DNA of 64,000 nucleotides from Mesobacillus jeotgali (GTDB lineage: Bacteria > Bacillota > Bacilli > Bacillales > Cytobacillaceae): NCBI RefSeq assembly GCF_014856545.2, contig NZ_CP109811.1, positions 1,048,001-1,112,000 of the forward strand. The letters are read 5' to 3'. The number at the start of each line of letters is the position of its first letter. Within the stretch, counting starts at the first letter, position 1. The notes under the pieces were generated by a model. It saw nothing but the letters and a program-made list of their open reading frames with translations. It made no database searches and was not told the origin of the DNA. The translations under genes and the position numbers were made by a program. Shown here piece by piece: positions 46,815-55,077 of this stretch.

Positions 46815-49025
46815 CTAGTTGCCCTCCTTTGCCACGGTCACAACAACCTCTTGGGCCATTGTCGAGCCTGATAGAGGGTCTACCATGATTGGGATAAAAT
46901 CATTAAAGTTCACGCCGACTCCGTTCGCCGTCCTGTTCTTAGGTGAAAATCCGCCATAAGTTGAAGGGAGCCATGCAGCTTCTGGATGAAGAAGCTCCGT
47001 TACTTTTACCTGCACCTTTTTCTTGGCGATCTTGGATTGGACTGTCACGGTATCTCCGGTCTTAATGCCAAGCTTCCTGGCTCTTGAAGCATTGAGCCAC
47101 ATATAGGTTCCCTGATACTTCTCGGATAGCTTCATCAGTTGTTCGATATTTGTTGTCATGGCATGGGAATGCCATGGCTGCTTTCCATGAATCAAGCGGA
47201 ATTCATTGTCTTTGTTTGGATCCGGCTCAACAAGCGGAGGGACCCAGACAGGAATTCCAAGTTTACCGTCAATCTTGAACAAGTCCGCAGAAAATTGGAT
47301 CTTACCGGTTAGCGTAGGCAGTGCCGGTTTGCCTTTTTTCATTGGAAATCCAGTTTTGACGGTTGACGGGAATTCCAATGTTCCTGCTTTTTTCAGCTGG
47401 TCGAATGTGATGCTAAGCGGAGCAATTGCTGCTTCCACTTCTTCTTCGATTGTAAAAGGATACAAATCCTTATGGCCCATTGCATCGGCAATCCCCTTCA
47501 GCATATCAAGCGTGTTCCTTGTGTCATACATCGGGTTAACGACAGGCTGGCGAAGGGCAAGCTGGGGGCTATCATGCGAAATATGTCCGGATACAGCCTG
47601 AGGATGCTCCAATCTTTCCAGATAATAATGCTCCGGCAGGATATAATCAGCCGCATAGTAGCTTGTTTCATTCCAGTCGATGTTAATGGAAACTACCAGC
47701 TCTGCATCCTTGATCTTTTTTTGCTCTTCAGGATTCGGTGCAGTCCTGAGAGGGTTATAGTTACAAATGAATACGGCTTTAGCAAGCCCTTGTTGTACAA
47801 GCTGTGGCGTAATATGGGCAATTCCCCTTGAAGGTTCGACCGTCCGGTACTTGCCAGTTACACCAGCCCCGTCAATGCGAGCGCCTTTTTCAGGCATATT
47901 TTCGATGGCTGGCAAGTCGAGATGTCCCAGCTGAAGGCTGGCAGAAGGCATCAAGCCGCCGTTTTCATAGAAGTTGCCGACAAGTGCATTTAGGATGATC
48001 CCCATTTGAGCCGTTTGCGTACTGTTAACATAATGGGAATGCAGACCATGCCAGCCTGGCTCAATGAAGGCCTGCGGTGCATATTTAGCAAAGTCCCTGG
48101 CAATTTCCCTGATTTTATCGGCTTTGATTCCCGTAATTGGCTCTGCCCATTCAGGGGTGTATTCCTTGTTCATGCGTTTGAATTCGCTGAAGCCATCCAC
48201 GCACTTTTGAACAAATGTCTTATTGTAGAGATTTTCAGAGATTAATACATTTGCCATCGCAAGCCTGAAAGCAAGATCCGTTCCCGGCCTGATGGGAATC
48301 CATTCATCTGCAATCTTCGCAATCTCTGAATACCGTGGATCGATGACAATCAATTTGGCACCCTTTTCCTTTGCATGGGTGATGTGGTTCATGCCATTCG
48401 GGATGATTCCGCCGGCGAAATTTCTTCCTTCAAATATCATGTATTTAGCATTTTTATGGTCACCATTAAGGGAGGTACCAGTCATTTGCAGCCATGCATT
48501 TGTTTTAGCGTTGAAGCAAGTGGAATACTGTGTCGTGAAGTTAGGCGAGCCAATGGTGTCAAACAAGCGGTCGACATATGATTTTCGATGTGTGCCGTGC
48601 TCAAGCCATAACACAGAATTACCGGTATACTGCTTAACGATGCTATCAAGCTTTTCGCCGATTTCCTTGAATGCCTGGTTCCAGCTGATTGGTTCGAATT
48701 TTCCTTCACCAACCCGCTTCATCGGGCCTGTCACCCTGTCTTTAGAATAAAGATAAGCTGCCATTCCATGTCCTCGGGCGCAGATCCTGCCGCTTGATTT
48801 CAAGTGGATAGGGTGACCTTCGACCTTCCAGACCCGGTCGTTCTTAACATGAGCGACGATTCCGCAATAGCTAGTGCAGCCGTGGCAGAAGGTTGGAACC
48901 TTTTTCACGTTTTCTTCGTTTGCAGCTTTCTTGTACTCGCTGAAGCTGAAATAGGCGGGAACCGAACCTGCTGCGACAACCGTTGCTGAAGCTTTTAAAA
49001 ACGTACGGCGCGATAAATTTGTCAT
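46815..49025 (-). CDS. Molybdopterin oxidoreductase catalytic subunit (polysulfide/thiosulfate reductase-like, PsrA/PhsA)
   Basis: About 736 residues. A Tat signal (SRRTFLKASATVVAAGS) opens the protein, then a 4Fe-4S motif CHGCTSYCG ... GRICARGHG at about residues 47-87. Molybdopterin-guanine-dinucleotide binding segments follow (MIFEGRNFAGGIIP; VIDPRYSEIAKIADEWIPIRPGTDLAF), and the C-terminal molydop-binding domain lies after about residue 600. STCFNAKTNAW carries the likely Mo-ligand cysteine. The PsrA/PhsA branch reduces polysulfide, thiosulfate or tetrathionate. ATG 49025 and GTG 49028 are both possible starts. Flanking rhodaneses favour a sulfane-sulfur substrate. Confidence 0.88.
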   Translation of the reverse strand: MTNLSRRTFLKASATVVAAGSVPAYFSFSEYKKAANEENVKKVPTFCHGCTSYCGIVAHVKNDRVWKVEGHPIHLKSSGRICARGHGMAAYLYSKDRVTGPMKRVGEGKFEPISWNQAFKEIGEKLDSIVKQYTGNSVLWLEHGTHRKSYVDRLFDTIGSPNFTTQYSTCFNAKTNAWLQMTGTSLNGDHKNAKYMIFEGRNFAGGIIPNGMNHITHAKEKGAKLIVIDPRYSEIAKIADEWIPIRPGTDLAFRLAMANVLISENLYNKTFVQKCVDGFSEFKRMNKEYTPEWAEPITGIKADKIREIARDFAKYAPQAFIEPGWHGLHSHYVNSTQTAQMGIILNALVGNFYENGGLMPSASLQLGHLDLPAIENMPEKGARIDGAGVTGKYRTVEPSRGIAHITPQLVQQGLAKAVFICNYNPLRTAPNPEEQKKIKDAELVVSINIDWNETSYYAADYILPEHYYLERLEHPQAVSGHISHDSPQLALRQPVVNPMYDTRNTLDMLKGIADAMGHKDLYPFTIEEEVEAAIAPLSITFDQLKKAGTLEFPSTVKTGFPMKKGKPALPTLTGKIQFSADLFKIDGKLGIPVWVPPLVEPDPNKDNEFRLIHGKQPWHSHAMTTNIEQLMKLSEKYQGTYMWLNASRARKLGIKTGDTVTVQSKIAKKKVQVKVTELLHPEAAWLPSTYGGFSPKNRTANGVGVNFNDFIPIMVDPLSGSTMAQEVVVTVAKEGN

Positions 49026-49054
49026 CACTTCATACTCCTTTCTCTCATAAGCCG

Positions 49055-50116
49055 TTAACCGCAGCTGGCGGCTCCAGTTTCTGTCTCGAGTTTTGTGTTC
49101 AGCTGTTTCACTGGATAATTCTTAACCTTAATGTTGGAAATCGGTTTAATACCATTGATAACTTCATTAGATGTCCATACTCTCATGCCATCTTTCATGA
49201 CATAGGCTTCATATCCAAGCATATTGAGAATCCTTGCAGCTTTACTGGACATAGTGCCATCATGGTCAATGAGGACAATCTTATTTTCGGGAGACAATTT
49301 CTTTAACTGTTCAAGTTCTGCCAATGATTCAAAGGCTATATTGATCGCCCCGGGCAAGTGGCCAGCAGCATATTCTTTGGCAGGTCTAAGGTCAACCAGC
49401 AAGAGTCCATTCGACTTATTCTTGATGGATTCCTGGATATCCACAGGCTTCATGATCGGTGGAAGGCCTGATTTTAGATAATCATCGGCACTTCCTAAGA
49501 TAGCAGCTGCTTCATCAGTGTATTGTTTGCTTGCTGGAGCTGGGAAATCATAGTTCCCGGCTATTGTTTCTGTTGTTTCCACTGGGAAATCAAATGGTGT
49601 ATGAGGAAGCGGTGTCCCCAAATTCGCGTCGCTAGTCCAGCCTCCCATTCCATTTACCATGGGGACTGCGTCATAACCGAGCATATTCCATAGAGCTGCT
49701 GTCTGACTTGCTGTATGGCCGCTGAAACAAATGACAAGAATCTTTTTGTCCTTTGGCAGATTAGCGATCTGGTTTGGGTCAGCTGTCATACTATAAGGAA
49801 TATTGACAGAGCCTTCGATGTGTCCGGCGGCAAATGCAGCTGTATCGCGAACATCGACAATGAAGTATGACGGGTCGTAATTCAATATCATTTTTTCGAA
49901 AATTTCATCAGCAGCAATAGACTCTGCTGGTTTTTTCAGATAAGAATCAGCAGCTTGCTGTACGAATGAAAAAACATTGAGTTGCTCACTTTGTCCATTT
50001 GCTTTTGGCTGGGGTGTAGTTGAACTTTCCTGAGTGCCACAGCCACCAGTGAAAGCCAGCATTGTGCCGGCCAATAAGATTAATGCTTTTTTTCCAAACA
50101 GCTTCAAAGCTCTCAC
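49055..50116 (-). CDS. Lipoprotein with two rhodanese domains (first gene of the sulfur operon)
   Basis: 353 residues. The signal peptide ends in the lipobox FTGGC (Cys26). Rhodanese domain 1 (about 65-185) has an active-site Cys in VICFSGHTASQTAALW. Domain 2 (about 215-330) reads LIDHDGTMSSKAARIL, with Asp where the cysteine should be, so it is likely catalytically dead and perhaps a binding module. The protein ends in a short Cys-containing tail (GAASCG). It is 26-29 nt upstream of the Mo subunit gene and probably translated from the same mRNA. It may feed or trap sulfane sulfur outside the membrane. Confidence 0.87.
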   Translation of the reverse strand: MRALKLFGKKALILLAGTMLAFTGGCGTQESSTTPQPKANGQSEQLNVFSFVQQAADSYLKKPAESIAADEIFEKMILNYDPSYFIVDVRDTAAFAAGHIEGSVNIPYSMTADPNQIANLPKDKKILVICFSGHTASQTAALWNMLGYDAVPMVNGMGGWTSDANLGTPLPHTPFDFPVETTETIAGNYDFPAPASKQYTDEAAAILGSADDYLKSGLPPIMKPVDIQESIKNKSNGLLLVDLRPAKEYAAGHLPGAINIAFESLAELEQLKKLSPENKIVLIDHDGTMSSKAARILNMLGYEAYVMKDGMRVWTSNEVINGIKPISNIKVKNYPVKQLNTKLETETGAASCG

Positions 50117-50336
50117 CTCTCTGCTGGCGGATATGCCGCCAAAATATTGATTTGGAATAGAAAAAAACTGAAAGAATGTACACCTCCGTCAACGTAATGC
50201 CTATACTCCTATGGGTTTATAGTGTTGCAAAAAAAATTAAGCGCTTAAGTTATTTTTACCATCTGGGGTAAGTCTATTGCTGTGGAAATTCAGTTACTAT
50301 TTTCGAGAAAGAAAGAAGAAGTGAGGGGATTCACCT
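50117..50336 (-). promoter_or_regulatory. Control region of the sulfur-reductase operon
   Basis: Read leftward, a TTGCAA hexamer (50225-50230) is a candidate -35 with weak -10 options near 50200-50207. TTAAGCGCTTAA (50237-50248) is a 12-bp perfect palindrome just upstream. ACTCCTATGGGT (50205-50216) is a C-run/G-run dyad of the kind bound by CsoR/CstR-type sensors, overlapping the -10 area. Regulator identity is speculation. Confidence 0.35.
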
Positions 50337-50417
50337 ATGATTATTTTGAATTTTTTGCACATTTCACACTTAAAACACAGTCGTGAATTTTGCGTGGAGG
50401 ATATTACAAAGGAATAA
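50337..50417 (+). CDS. Possible 26-aa peptide, divergent from the sulfur operon
   Basis: ATG 50337 follows GTGAGGGG at 8 nt and opens 26 codons (MIILNFLHISHLKHSREF...) containing three His and one Cys, ending at TAA next to the pbuG terminator. Nothing else supports it. Confidence 0.25.
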   Translation: MIILNFLHISHLKHSREFCVEDITKE

Positions 50418-50448
50418 AAAAAGTCCGCAACAGAAACTGCGGACTTGA
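50416..50448 (-). terminator. Terminator of the purine permease gene
   Basis: On the minus strand AGTCCGCAGTTTCTGTTGCGGACT forms the stem, followed by seven T. Confidence 0.88.
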
Positions 50449-50454
50449 GACTTA

Positions 50455-51747
50455 TTAAACATATATAAAATAACCAATAAACAAGAAACCCAGAACATAC
50501 ATTATTGGATGGACTTCCCTAAGCTTTCCCATGCCAAGCATCATCAATGGATATAGAATGAAACCAAGGGCAATTCCTGTTGCGACACTGAAGGTGAGCG
50601 GCATCATGATGATTGTTACGAATGAAGGGATAATCACAGCAAGATTACTCCAGTTGATTTTACTGATTTCAGTTGCCATCAACGCACCAACAATGATGAG
50701 TGCCGGAGCGGTAACTTCCGGTGTAATAACAGACAAGATTGGCGAGAAGAGCATCGCAACACCGAAGCAAGCTGCAATGATCACTGAAGTGAAACCCGTC
50801 CGCCCGCCGACCGCGATTCCTGCTGATGATTCAACGAATGATGCCGTTGTCGACGTCCCCATTACAGCACCGGCAACAGCAGAACCTGCGTCTGCAAGGA
50901 GTGCACGGCCTGCATTGGGAATTTTATTATCCTTCATTAAACCAGCCTGGCTGGCGACCGCAATAAGTGCTCCAGCAGTATCAAAGAAAGCAACAAACAG
51001 GAATGTGAAAATGACAGCAAGGACATCTGGAGAGAAAATATCTCCAAGGTGATTAAAGACAACACCAAACGTTGGTGAGATGTCAGGAACCGAGCCGACG
51101 ATTGCTGTAGGTTTTTCAATCAAGCCAGTGACAATTCCAATGATCGTCGCAATCACCATTCCATAAAAGATGCCGCCACTGATTCCGCGGACCATCATGA
51201 TGACACTGACGATGAAGCCGAAGAGAGCAAGAAGGACCGGGCCTGATGTCAGGTTGCCGATTGAGACAAAAGTCGCTTCGCTGCCAACGATAATACCCGC
51301 ATTTTTCAAGCCGATGAAGGCGACGAAGAAACCGATTCCCGCAGCGATTGCATGCTTAAGATCCTGAGGGATGACATTGATGATTTTTTCGCGAATCTTT
51401 AAAAGACTGAGGATGACGAACAGAACACCTGCGATGAATACACCAGTAAGAGCGACTTCCCATTGGACGCCCATTCCAATGCTGACGGTGAAAGTAAAAA
51501 ATGAATTTAAGCCCATGCTTGGAGCGATTCCAATCGGGAAATTAGCCAGCAGGCCAATCAGCAGCGAACCGATAATCGCGGAAAGTGCTGTAGCTGTAAA
51601 AACAGCTCCTTTATCCATGCCTGCCTGGCTGAGGATTAAAGGATTGACCACAAGAATGTAGGCCATCGACAAGAACGTCGTAACTCCGGCCAGGGTTTCT
51701 TGTTTATAATTTGTATTTCGTTCTGCGAATTGGAAAAAGTTTTTCAT
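50455..51747 (-). CDS. NCS2 family hypoxanthine/guanine permease (PbuG/PbuO type)
   Basis: 430 residues, about 12-14 membrane spans. NYKQETLAGVTTFLSMAYILVVNP at the start, PIGIAPSMGLNSFFTF and GTSTTASFVESSAGIAVGGRTG are the AzgA-group substrate motifs. It imports guanine or hypoxanthine with protons. The leader carries a guanine-type riboswitch and terminator, as known for B. subtilis pbuG. The start follows CAGGAGGACAGCACA. Confidence 0.93.
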   Translation of the reverse strand: MKNFFQFAERNTNYKQETLAGVTTFLSMAYILVVNPLILSQAGMDKGAVFTATALSAIIGSLLIGLLANFPIGIAPSMGLNSFFTFTVSIGMGVQWEVALTGVFIAGVLFVILSLLKIREKIINVIPQDLKHAIAAGIGFFVAFIGLKNAGIIVGSEATFVSIGNLTSGPVLLALFGFIVSVIMMVRGISGGIFYGMVIATIIGIVTGLIEKPTAIVGSVPDISPTFGVVFNHLGDIFSPDVLAVIFTFLFVAFFDTAGALIAVASQAGLMKDNKIPNAGRALLADAGSAVAGAVMGTSTTASFVESSAGIAVGGRTGFTSVIIAACFGVAMLFSPILSVITPEVTAPALIIVGALMATEISKINWSNLAVIIPSFVTIIMMPLTFSVATGIALGFILYPLMMLGMGKLREVHPIMYVLGFLFIGYFIYV

Positions 51748-51777
51748 TTGTGCTGTCCTCCTGGTAGTTAGTTATAA

Positions 51778-51813
51778 TAAAAAAAACTCCGGCAGTTTTA
51801 TGCTGCCGGAGTA
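51778..51813 (-). terminator. Riboswitch-controlled terminator in the purine permease leader
   Basis: On the minus strand CTCCGGCAGCATAAAACTGCCGGAG followed by seven or more T, between the aptamer and the gene. Formation would be favoured by ligand binding. Confidence 0.88.
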
Positions 51814-51860
51814 CCACAAAGGACAAATAGATGCCAAAAGAAATAGCAAATATCAAAGTC

Positions 51861-51929
51861 CCTTGTAGTCACGCCTTTTACGGTAGCATGGTAGAAACGT
51901 CCGAGCCATATTCTCGAACATATACAAGG
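51861..51929 (-). ncRNA. Purine riboswitch aptamer, guanine type
   Basis: The minus strand carries P1 (CCTTGTA/TACAAGG), the core TATGG ... GTTTCTACC ... CCGTAAA and the 3' junction GACTAC. The pyrimidine in GACTA is C, the position that pairs with guanine or hypoxanthine (adenine aptamers have T there). It lies about 115 nt upstream of the permease gene, with the terminator between. Confidence 0.93.
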
Positions 51930-52056
51930 AAATATTATAGATTTAAATAATACTAGAGATAGTATCACGTGATTAATGGCTTGGTCAATTGCAATTCATG
52001 AAGTTTATCTATTTGCTTTTTTCTGATTATTAGATTGATGGAAGTTATTTTGTACC

Positions 52057-52320
52057 AACTTAAGACAGGTTTGAGAGAAAAATGAGAAAAGCTGTCAAAA
52101 GAAGAGCGAACTTAAGACAGGTTTGAGAGGAAAATGAGAAAAGCTGTCAAAAGAAGAGAGAACTTAAGACAGGTTTGAGAGGGAAACAAGAAAAGCTGTC
52201 AAAAGAAGAGCGAACTTAAGACAGGTTTGAGAGGAAAACAAGAAAAGCTGTCAAAAGAAGAGCGAACTTAAGACAGGTTTGAGGAGAAAGCGAGAAAAGC
52301 TGTCAAAAGAAAAGAGTATA
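52057..52320. repeat. 52-bp minisatellite array, second subfamily (5 units)
   Basis: AACTTAAGACAGGTTTGAG starts at 52057, 52109, 52161, 52213 and 52265 (19 identical bases, the last with one change afterward), exactly 52 bp apart. Units share ACTT-A-GACAGGTT and GAAAAGCTGTC with the 24-27 kb array but differ elsewhere (AAAAGAAGAGCG replaces the CGAACCTGGTG part). Confidence 0.95.
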
Positions 52321-52596
52321 GCTGTCTGCGATATCGAAGTCGCTAAATTCAGATGAAGATTATTGAAATTACCATGTGAGTTCACTGGATCAAGCAGGCC
52401 TTCACTGAATTACATGTGGTTCAAGGAATCAACTCGTATAAATCCCTGTATGGATGTCAAAAATCCCGTTGTTAAGGAGTATTTGACAACTTTTTGACGA
52501 GAATATGTGAATAATAAATGAACTAAATGGCAAAACACCCCTGTTTGGATATTAACTTACTATAATGATAGTGTAATCCAAATGGAGGTGCCAATA

Positions 52597-52917
52597 ATGA
52601 ACGTAACAACGATTATTGAATTGGAAAATCGTGAAGTTGAGAAGATGGCTGGCGCAAAATTAGTATTTATACAGGAACAGATTGATGCAAATATCGTGGA
52701 AACATGCGTTGATTGTTTTAAATATGAAGGTTCTGAAGATTGCCTGGATACAGATGACGCAATGCAAAAAGTTTTTAATGCACTGAAAGCAGATGGACTG
52801 ATTCCTGAAGCAGTGGAAGATTTTTCGTATGAGATGCCTTCTTGTGAGAGATTGAGAAAAGATGTTTATGAAGAACAGGACATGCCGCAAAAAGTGATTC
52901 TTAGCTTTGCTATATAA
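52597..52917 (+). CDS. Small acidic protein (106 aa), unrecognised
   Basis: ATG 52597 follows TGGAGGTG at 6-7 nt. The protein (MNVTTIIELENREVEKMAG...) is acidic, without membrane helix, and has four cysteines, three of them in ETCVDCFKYEGSEDC and one in MPSCERL, which might bind metal. A terminator follows, so it is a one-gene unit. No family recognised. Confidence 0.75.
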   Translation: MNVTTIIELENREVEKMAGAKLVFIQEQIDANIVETCVDCFKYEGSEDCLDTDDAMQKVFNALKADGLIPEAVEDFSYEMPSCERLRKDVYEEQDMPQKVILSFAI

Positions 52918-52922
52918 TACTT

Positions 52923-52955
52923 AAAAAGGAGTTCTTTATGGAACTCCTTTTTTAA
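52923..52955 (+). terminator. Terminator of the 106-aa gene
   Basis: AAAAAGGAGTTC/GAACTCCTTTTT stem with loop TTTATG, then TT. Confidence 0.9.
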
Positions 52956-53073
52956 GTTGATTTTAAACACTTTTTCACTAAAAACGTGACTTTTATCAAA
53001 GAGAAGCTTAGCGGAAATTTATATAATGAAGATGGCGTAAAATGAAAACGCTTTCAACAAGGAGGTGGGACCG

Positions 53074-53751
53074 GTGAAGAAAGGTGCGGACATCACCATC
53101 GTTACCGGCCATTTTGGCAGCGGTAAAACAGAGATATCTATTAACCTGGCTTTAGAGGCAAGGAAAACAAATGCCAGGACGGCAGTTGCAGATCTGGACA
53201 TTGTTAATCCATATTACCGCGCCAGGGACGCTCGAGCTATTTTTGACCAGCATGGAATAGAACTTATCGCACCAGCTGAAAGGCTTGCGGCCGCTGATTT
53301 GCCGATTGTTCCTGGCGATATGGGCAGGGTGATATACGACACTGCTTATAAGCTGATTGTCGATGCTGGGGGAGACAAAGATGGAGCGACGGCATTAGGG
53401 CAATTTTACAACGATTGGAAAGAGATGAAGCCCGAGGTACTGTTTATTTTAAATGCAAACCGTCCATATGTGAGTACTCTTGAGGGGGCGGTTGAGACAT
53501 TGCATAAAATCGAAGGTGCCTCCCGGCTGAAGATCACAGGAATCATCAATAACTCAAATGTAGGATCTGAGACGACACTTCAGGATGTAGAAAGAGGATT
53601 GAAATTAAGTAAGGAGCTATCCGATACGCTGGGAATACCTTTGCTGTATACGATGTTACCGCAGCATTTATCAGATCAAAGTGCTGGAATTGAGAGTGAG
53701 TCCCAAGTAAAAGTGATTTCGAGGTATTTAAAATTGCCATGGGAAATGTAA
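53074..53751 (+). CDS. MinD/ParA-like P-loop ATPase leading a ketoacid:ferredoxin oxidoreductase operon
   Basis: 225 residues from GTG 53074 (AAGGAGGTGG upstream; GTG 53065 lies inside that signal). Walker A is GHFGSGKTE near residues 11-19, without the KGGxGK deviant lysine pattern. VADLDIVNPYYRARD is the Walker A'/switch region of the NifH/MinD/CobQ superfamily. It starts an operon of four genes for an iron-sulfur/TPP enzyme, so a role in cluster loading, assembly or control of that enzyme is plausible but unproven. Gap to the ferredoxin gene: 14 nt. Confidence 0.8.
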   Translation: MKKGADITIVTGHFGSGKTEISINLALEARKTNARTAVADLDIVNPYYRARDARAIFDQHGIELIAPAERLAAADLPIVPGDMGRVIYDTAYKLIVDAGGDKDGATALGQFYNDWKEMKPEVLFILNANRPYVSTLEGAVETLHKIEGASRLKITGIINNSNVGSETTLQDVERGLKLSKELSDTLGIPLLYTMLPQHLSDQSAGIESESQVKVISRYLKLPWEM

Positions 53752-53765
53752 AGGAGGCAAAAGCG

Positions 53766-53996
53766 GTGGAGCAGAAAGTTGTTTTTAACGAGGAGACTTG
53801 CAAGTCATGCAAGCTGTGCGTGAATGTTTGTCCGACAAATGTGATTTATCTTGCTGATTACTTGAATGAAAAAGGCTACCGGCCGGCGATTGTGACAGAC
53901 CAGGAAAATTGCATCAGCTGCGGCAAGTGCGCGCAAATGTGTCCGGATTCGGTAATCACTGTCTATAGGCCAGAAAAGGTAAGGAAATCTGTTTAG
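53766..53996 (+). CDS. 2-oxoacid:acceptor oxidoreductase delta subunit (2x4Fe-4S ferredoxin)
   Basis: 76 residues from GTG 53766 behind AAAGGAGGC. Two cluster motifs are complete: CKSCKLCVNVCP and CISCGKCAQMCP. It would pass electrons from the catalytic dimer to free ferredoxin. Position between the ATPase and the alpha subunit fits four-gene KOR/VOR operons. Confidence 0.9.
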   Translation: MEQKVVFNEETCKSCKLCVNVCPTNVIYLADYLNEKGYRPAIVTDQENCISCGKCAQMCPDSVITVYRPEKVRKSV

Positions 53997-54012
53997 CAAA
54001 GGAGATTTGACA

Positions 54013-55077
54013 ATGGGGAAAGTACTTATGAAGGGTAACGAGGTTATCGCTGAAGCTGCTGTCCATGCGGGCTGCAAATATTTTTTCGGCTATCCGATCA
54101 CGCCGCAGAGTGAGCTCGTTGCCTATATGGCCAGAAGGCTGCCCGAGGTTGGCGGGTTATTTTTACAGGCGGAAAGTGAAGTAGCAGCGATCAATATGGT
54201 ATATGGAGCGGCCGGAACCGGTGTGCGTGTAATGACATCGTCATCAAGTCCTGGATTCAGCTTGAAGCAGGAAGGAATCTCATACCTGGTTGGAGCAGAA
54301 CTGCCTGCACTGATTGTGAATGTCGTCCGTGGAGGGCCTGGACTTGGAAATATCCAGCCGGCGCAGTCGGACTATTTCCAGGTGACAAAAGGAGGAGGCC
54401 ACGGTGATTACCATACACCTGTCCTGGCTCCGTCAACGCTGCAGGAAATCATTGAACTTACAGAAGCGGCATTTGATATTGCTGACCACTATCGGACGCC
54501 AGTCATCCTGCTTGGGGACGGCATGTTAGGACAGATGATGGAACCGGTTGAGTTCAAGGAACTGAATGAAAGGGAGCCGGAACAAAATGAATGGGCTACG
54601 ACAGGTACCCGCGGAGATGGCAAACCGAGAATTATTTCCTCACTGGAATTGAATGCCGATGCTCTTGAAGCGCGGAATGAACTTTTACAGAAAAAGTTTG
54701 CCTTGATTAAACAAAATGAAGTCAGATATGAAACGTTTGAAATCGAAGATGCCGATTATATTGTAACTGCTTACGGAACAGCTGCAAGGATTGCCATGAA
54801 TGCAATTAATAAAGCACGGAAAGACGGCCTGAAAATAGGGATGATCCGGCCAATCACCCTCTGGCCATTCCCTGAGCAGCCGTTTATTGAAACACGTGAC
54901 AGGGTGAAGGGTTACCTTTCTGTCGAGATGAGTGCAGGGCAGATGGTTGAAGACGTCAGACTTGCCGTCGAGGGCCGGGCCGCGGTTTCATTTTTCGGCC
55001 GTACTGGAGGGGTCGTCCCTACGCAGGAAGAAATTTACGATCAAATTGTCAAAATGGCTGGGGGTGTCGAGGTATGA
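54013..55077 (+). CDS. 2-oxoacid:acceptor oxidoreductase alpha subunit (KorA/VorB type)
   Basis: 354 residues from ATG 54013 (AAAGGAG upstream). KGNEVIAEAAVHAGCKYFFGYPITPQSEL is the N-terminus of the pyrimidine-binding (PP) domain partner; SSSSPGFSLKQEGISYLVGAELP and GGPGLGNIQPAQSDYFQ are family blocks. The C-terminal transketolase-like domain (MIRPITLWPFPEQPF) follows. It oxidatively decarboxylates 2-oxoglutarate or branched 2-oxoacids to acyl-CoA with ferredoxin as acceptor. The stop overlaps the beta start (ATGA). Confidence 0.92.
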   Translation: MGKVLMKGNEVIAEAAVHAGCKYFFGYPITPQSELVAYMARRLPEVGGLFLQAESEVAAINMVYGAAGTGVRVMTSSSSPGFSLKQEGISYLVGAELPALIVNVVRGGPGLGNIQPAQSDYFQVTKGGGHGDYHTPVLAPSTLQEIIELTEAAFDIADHYRTPVILLGDGMLGQMMEPVEFKELNEREPEQNEWATTGTRGDGKPRIISSLELNADALEARNELLQKKFALIKQNEVRYETFEIEDADYIVTAYGTAARIAMNAINKARKDGLKIGMIRPITLWPFPEQPFIETRDRVKGYLSVEMSAGQMVEDVRLAVEGRAAVSFFGRTGGVVPTQEEIYDQIVKMAGGVEV

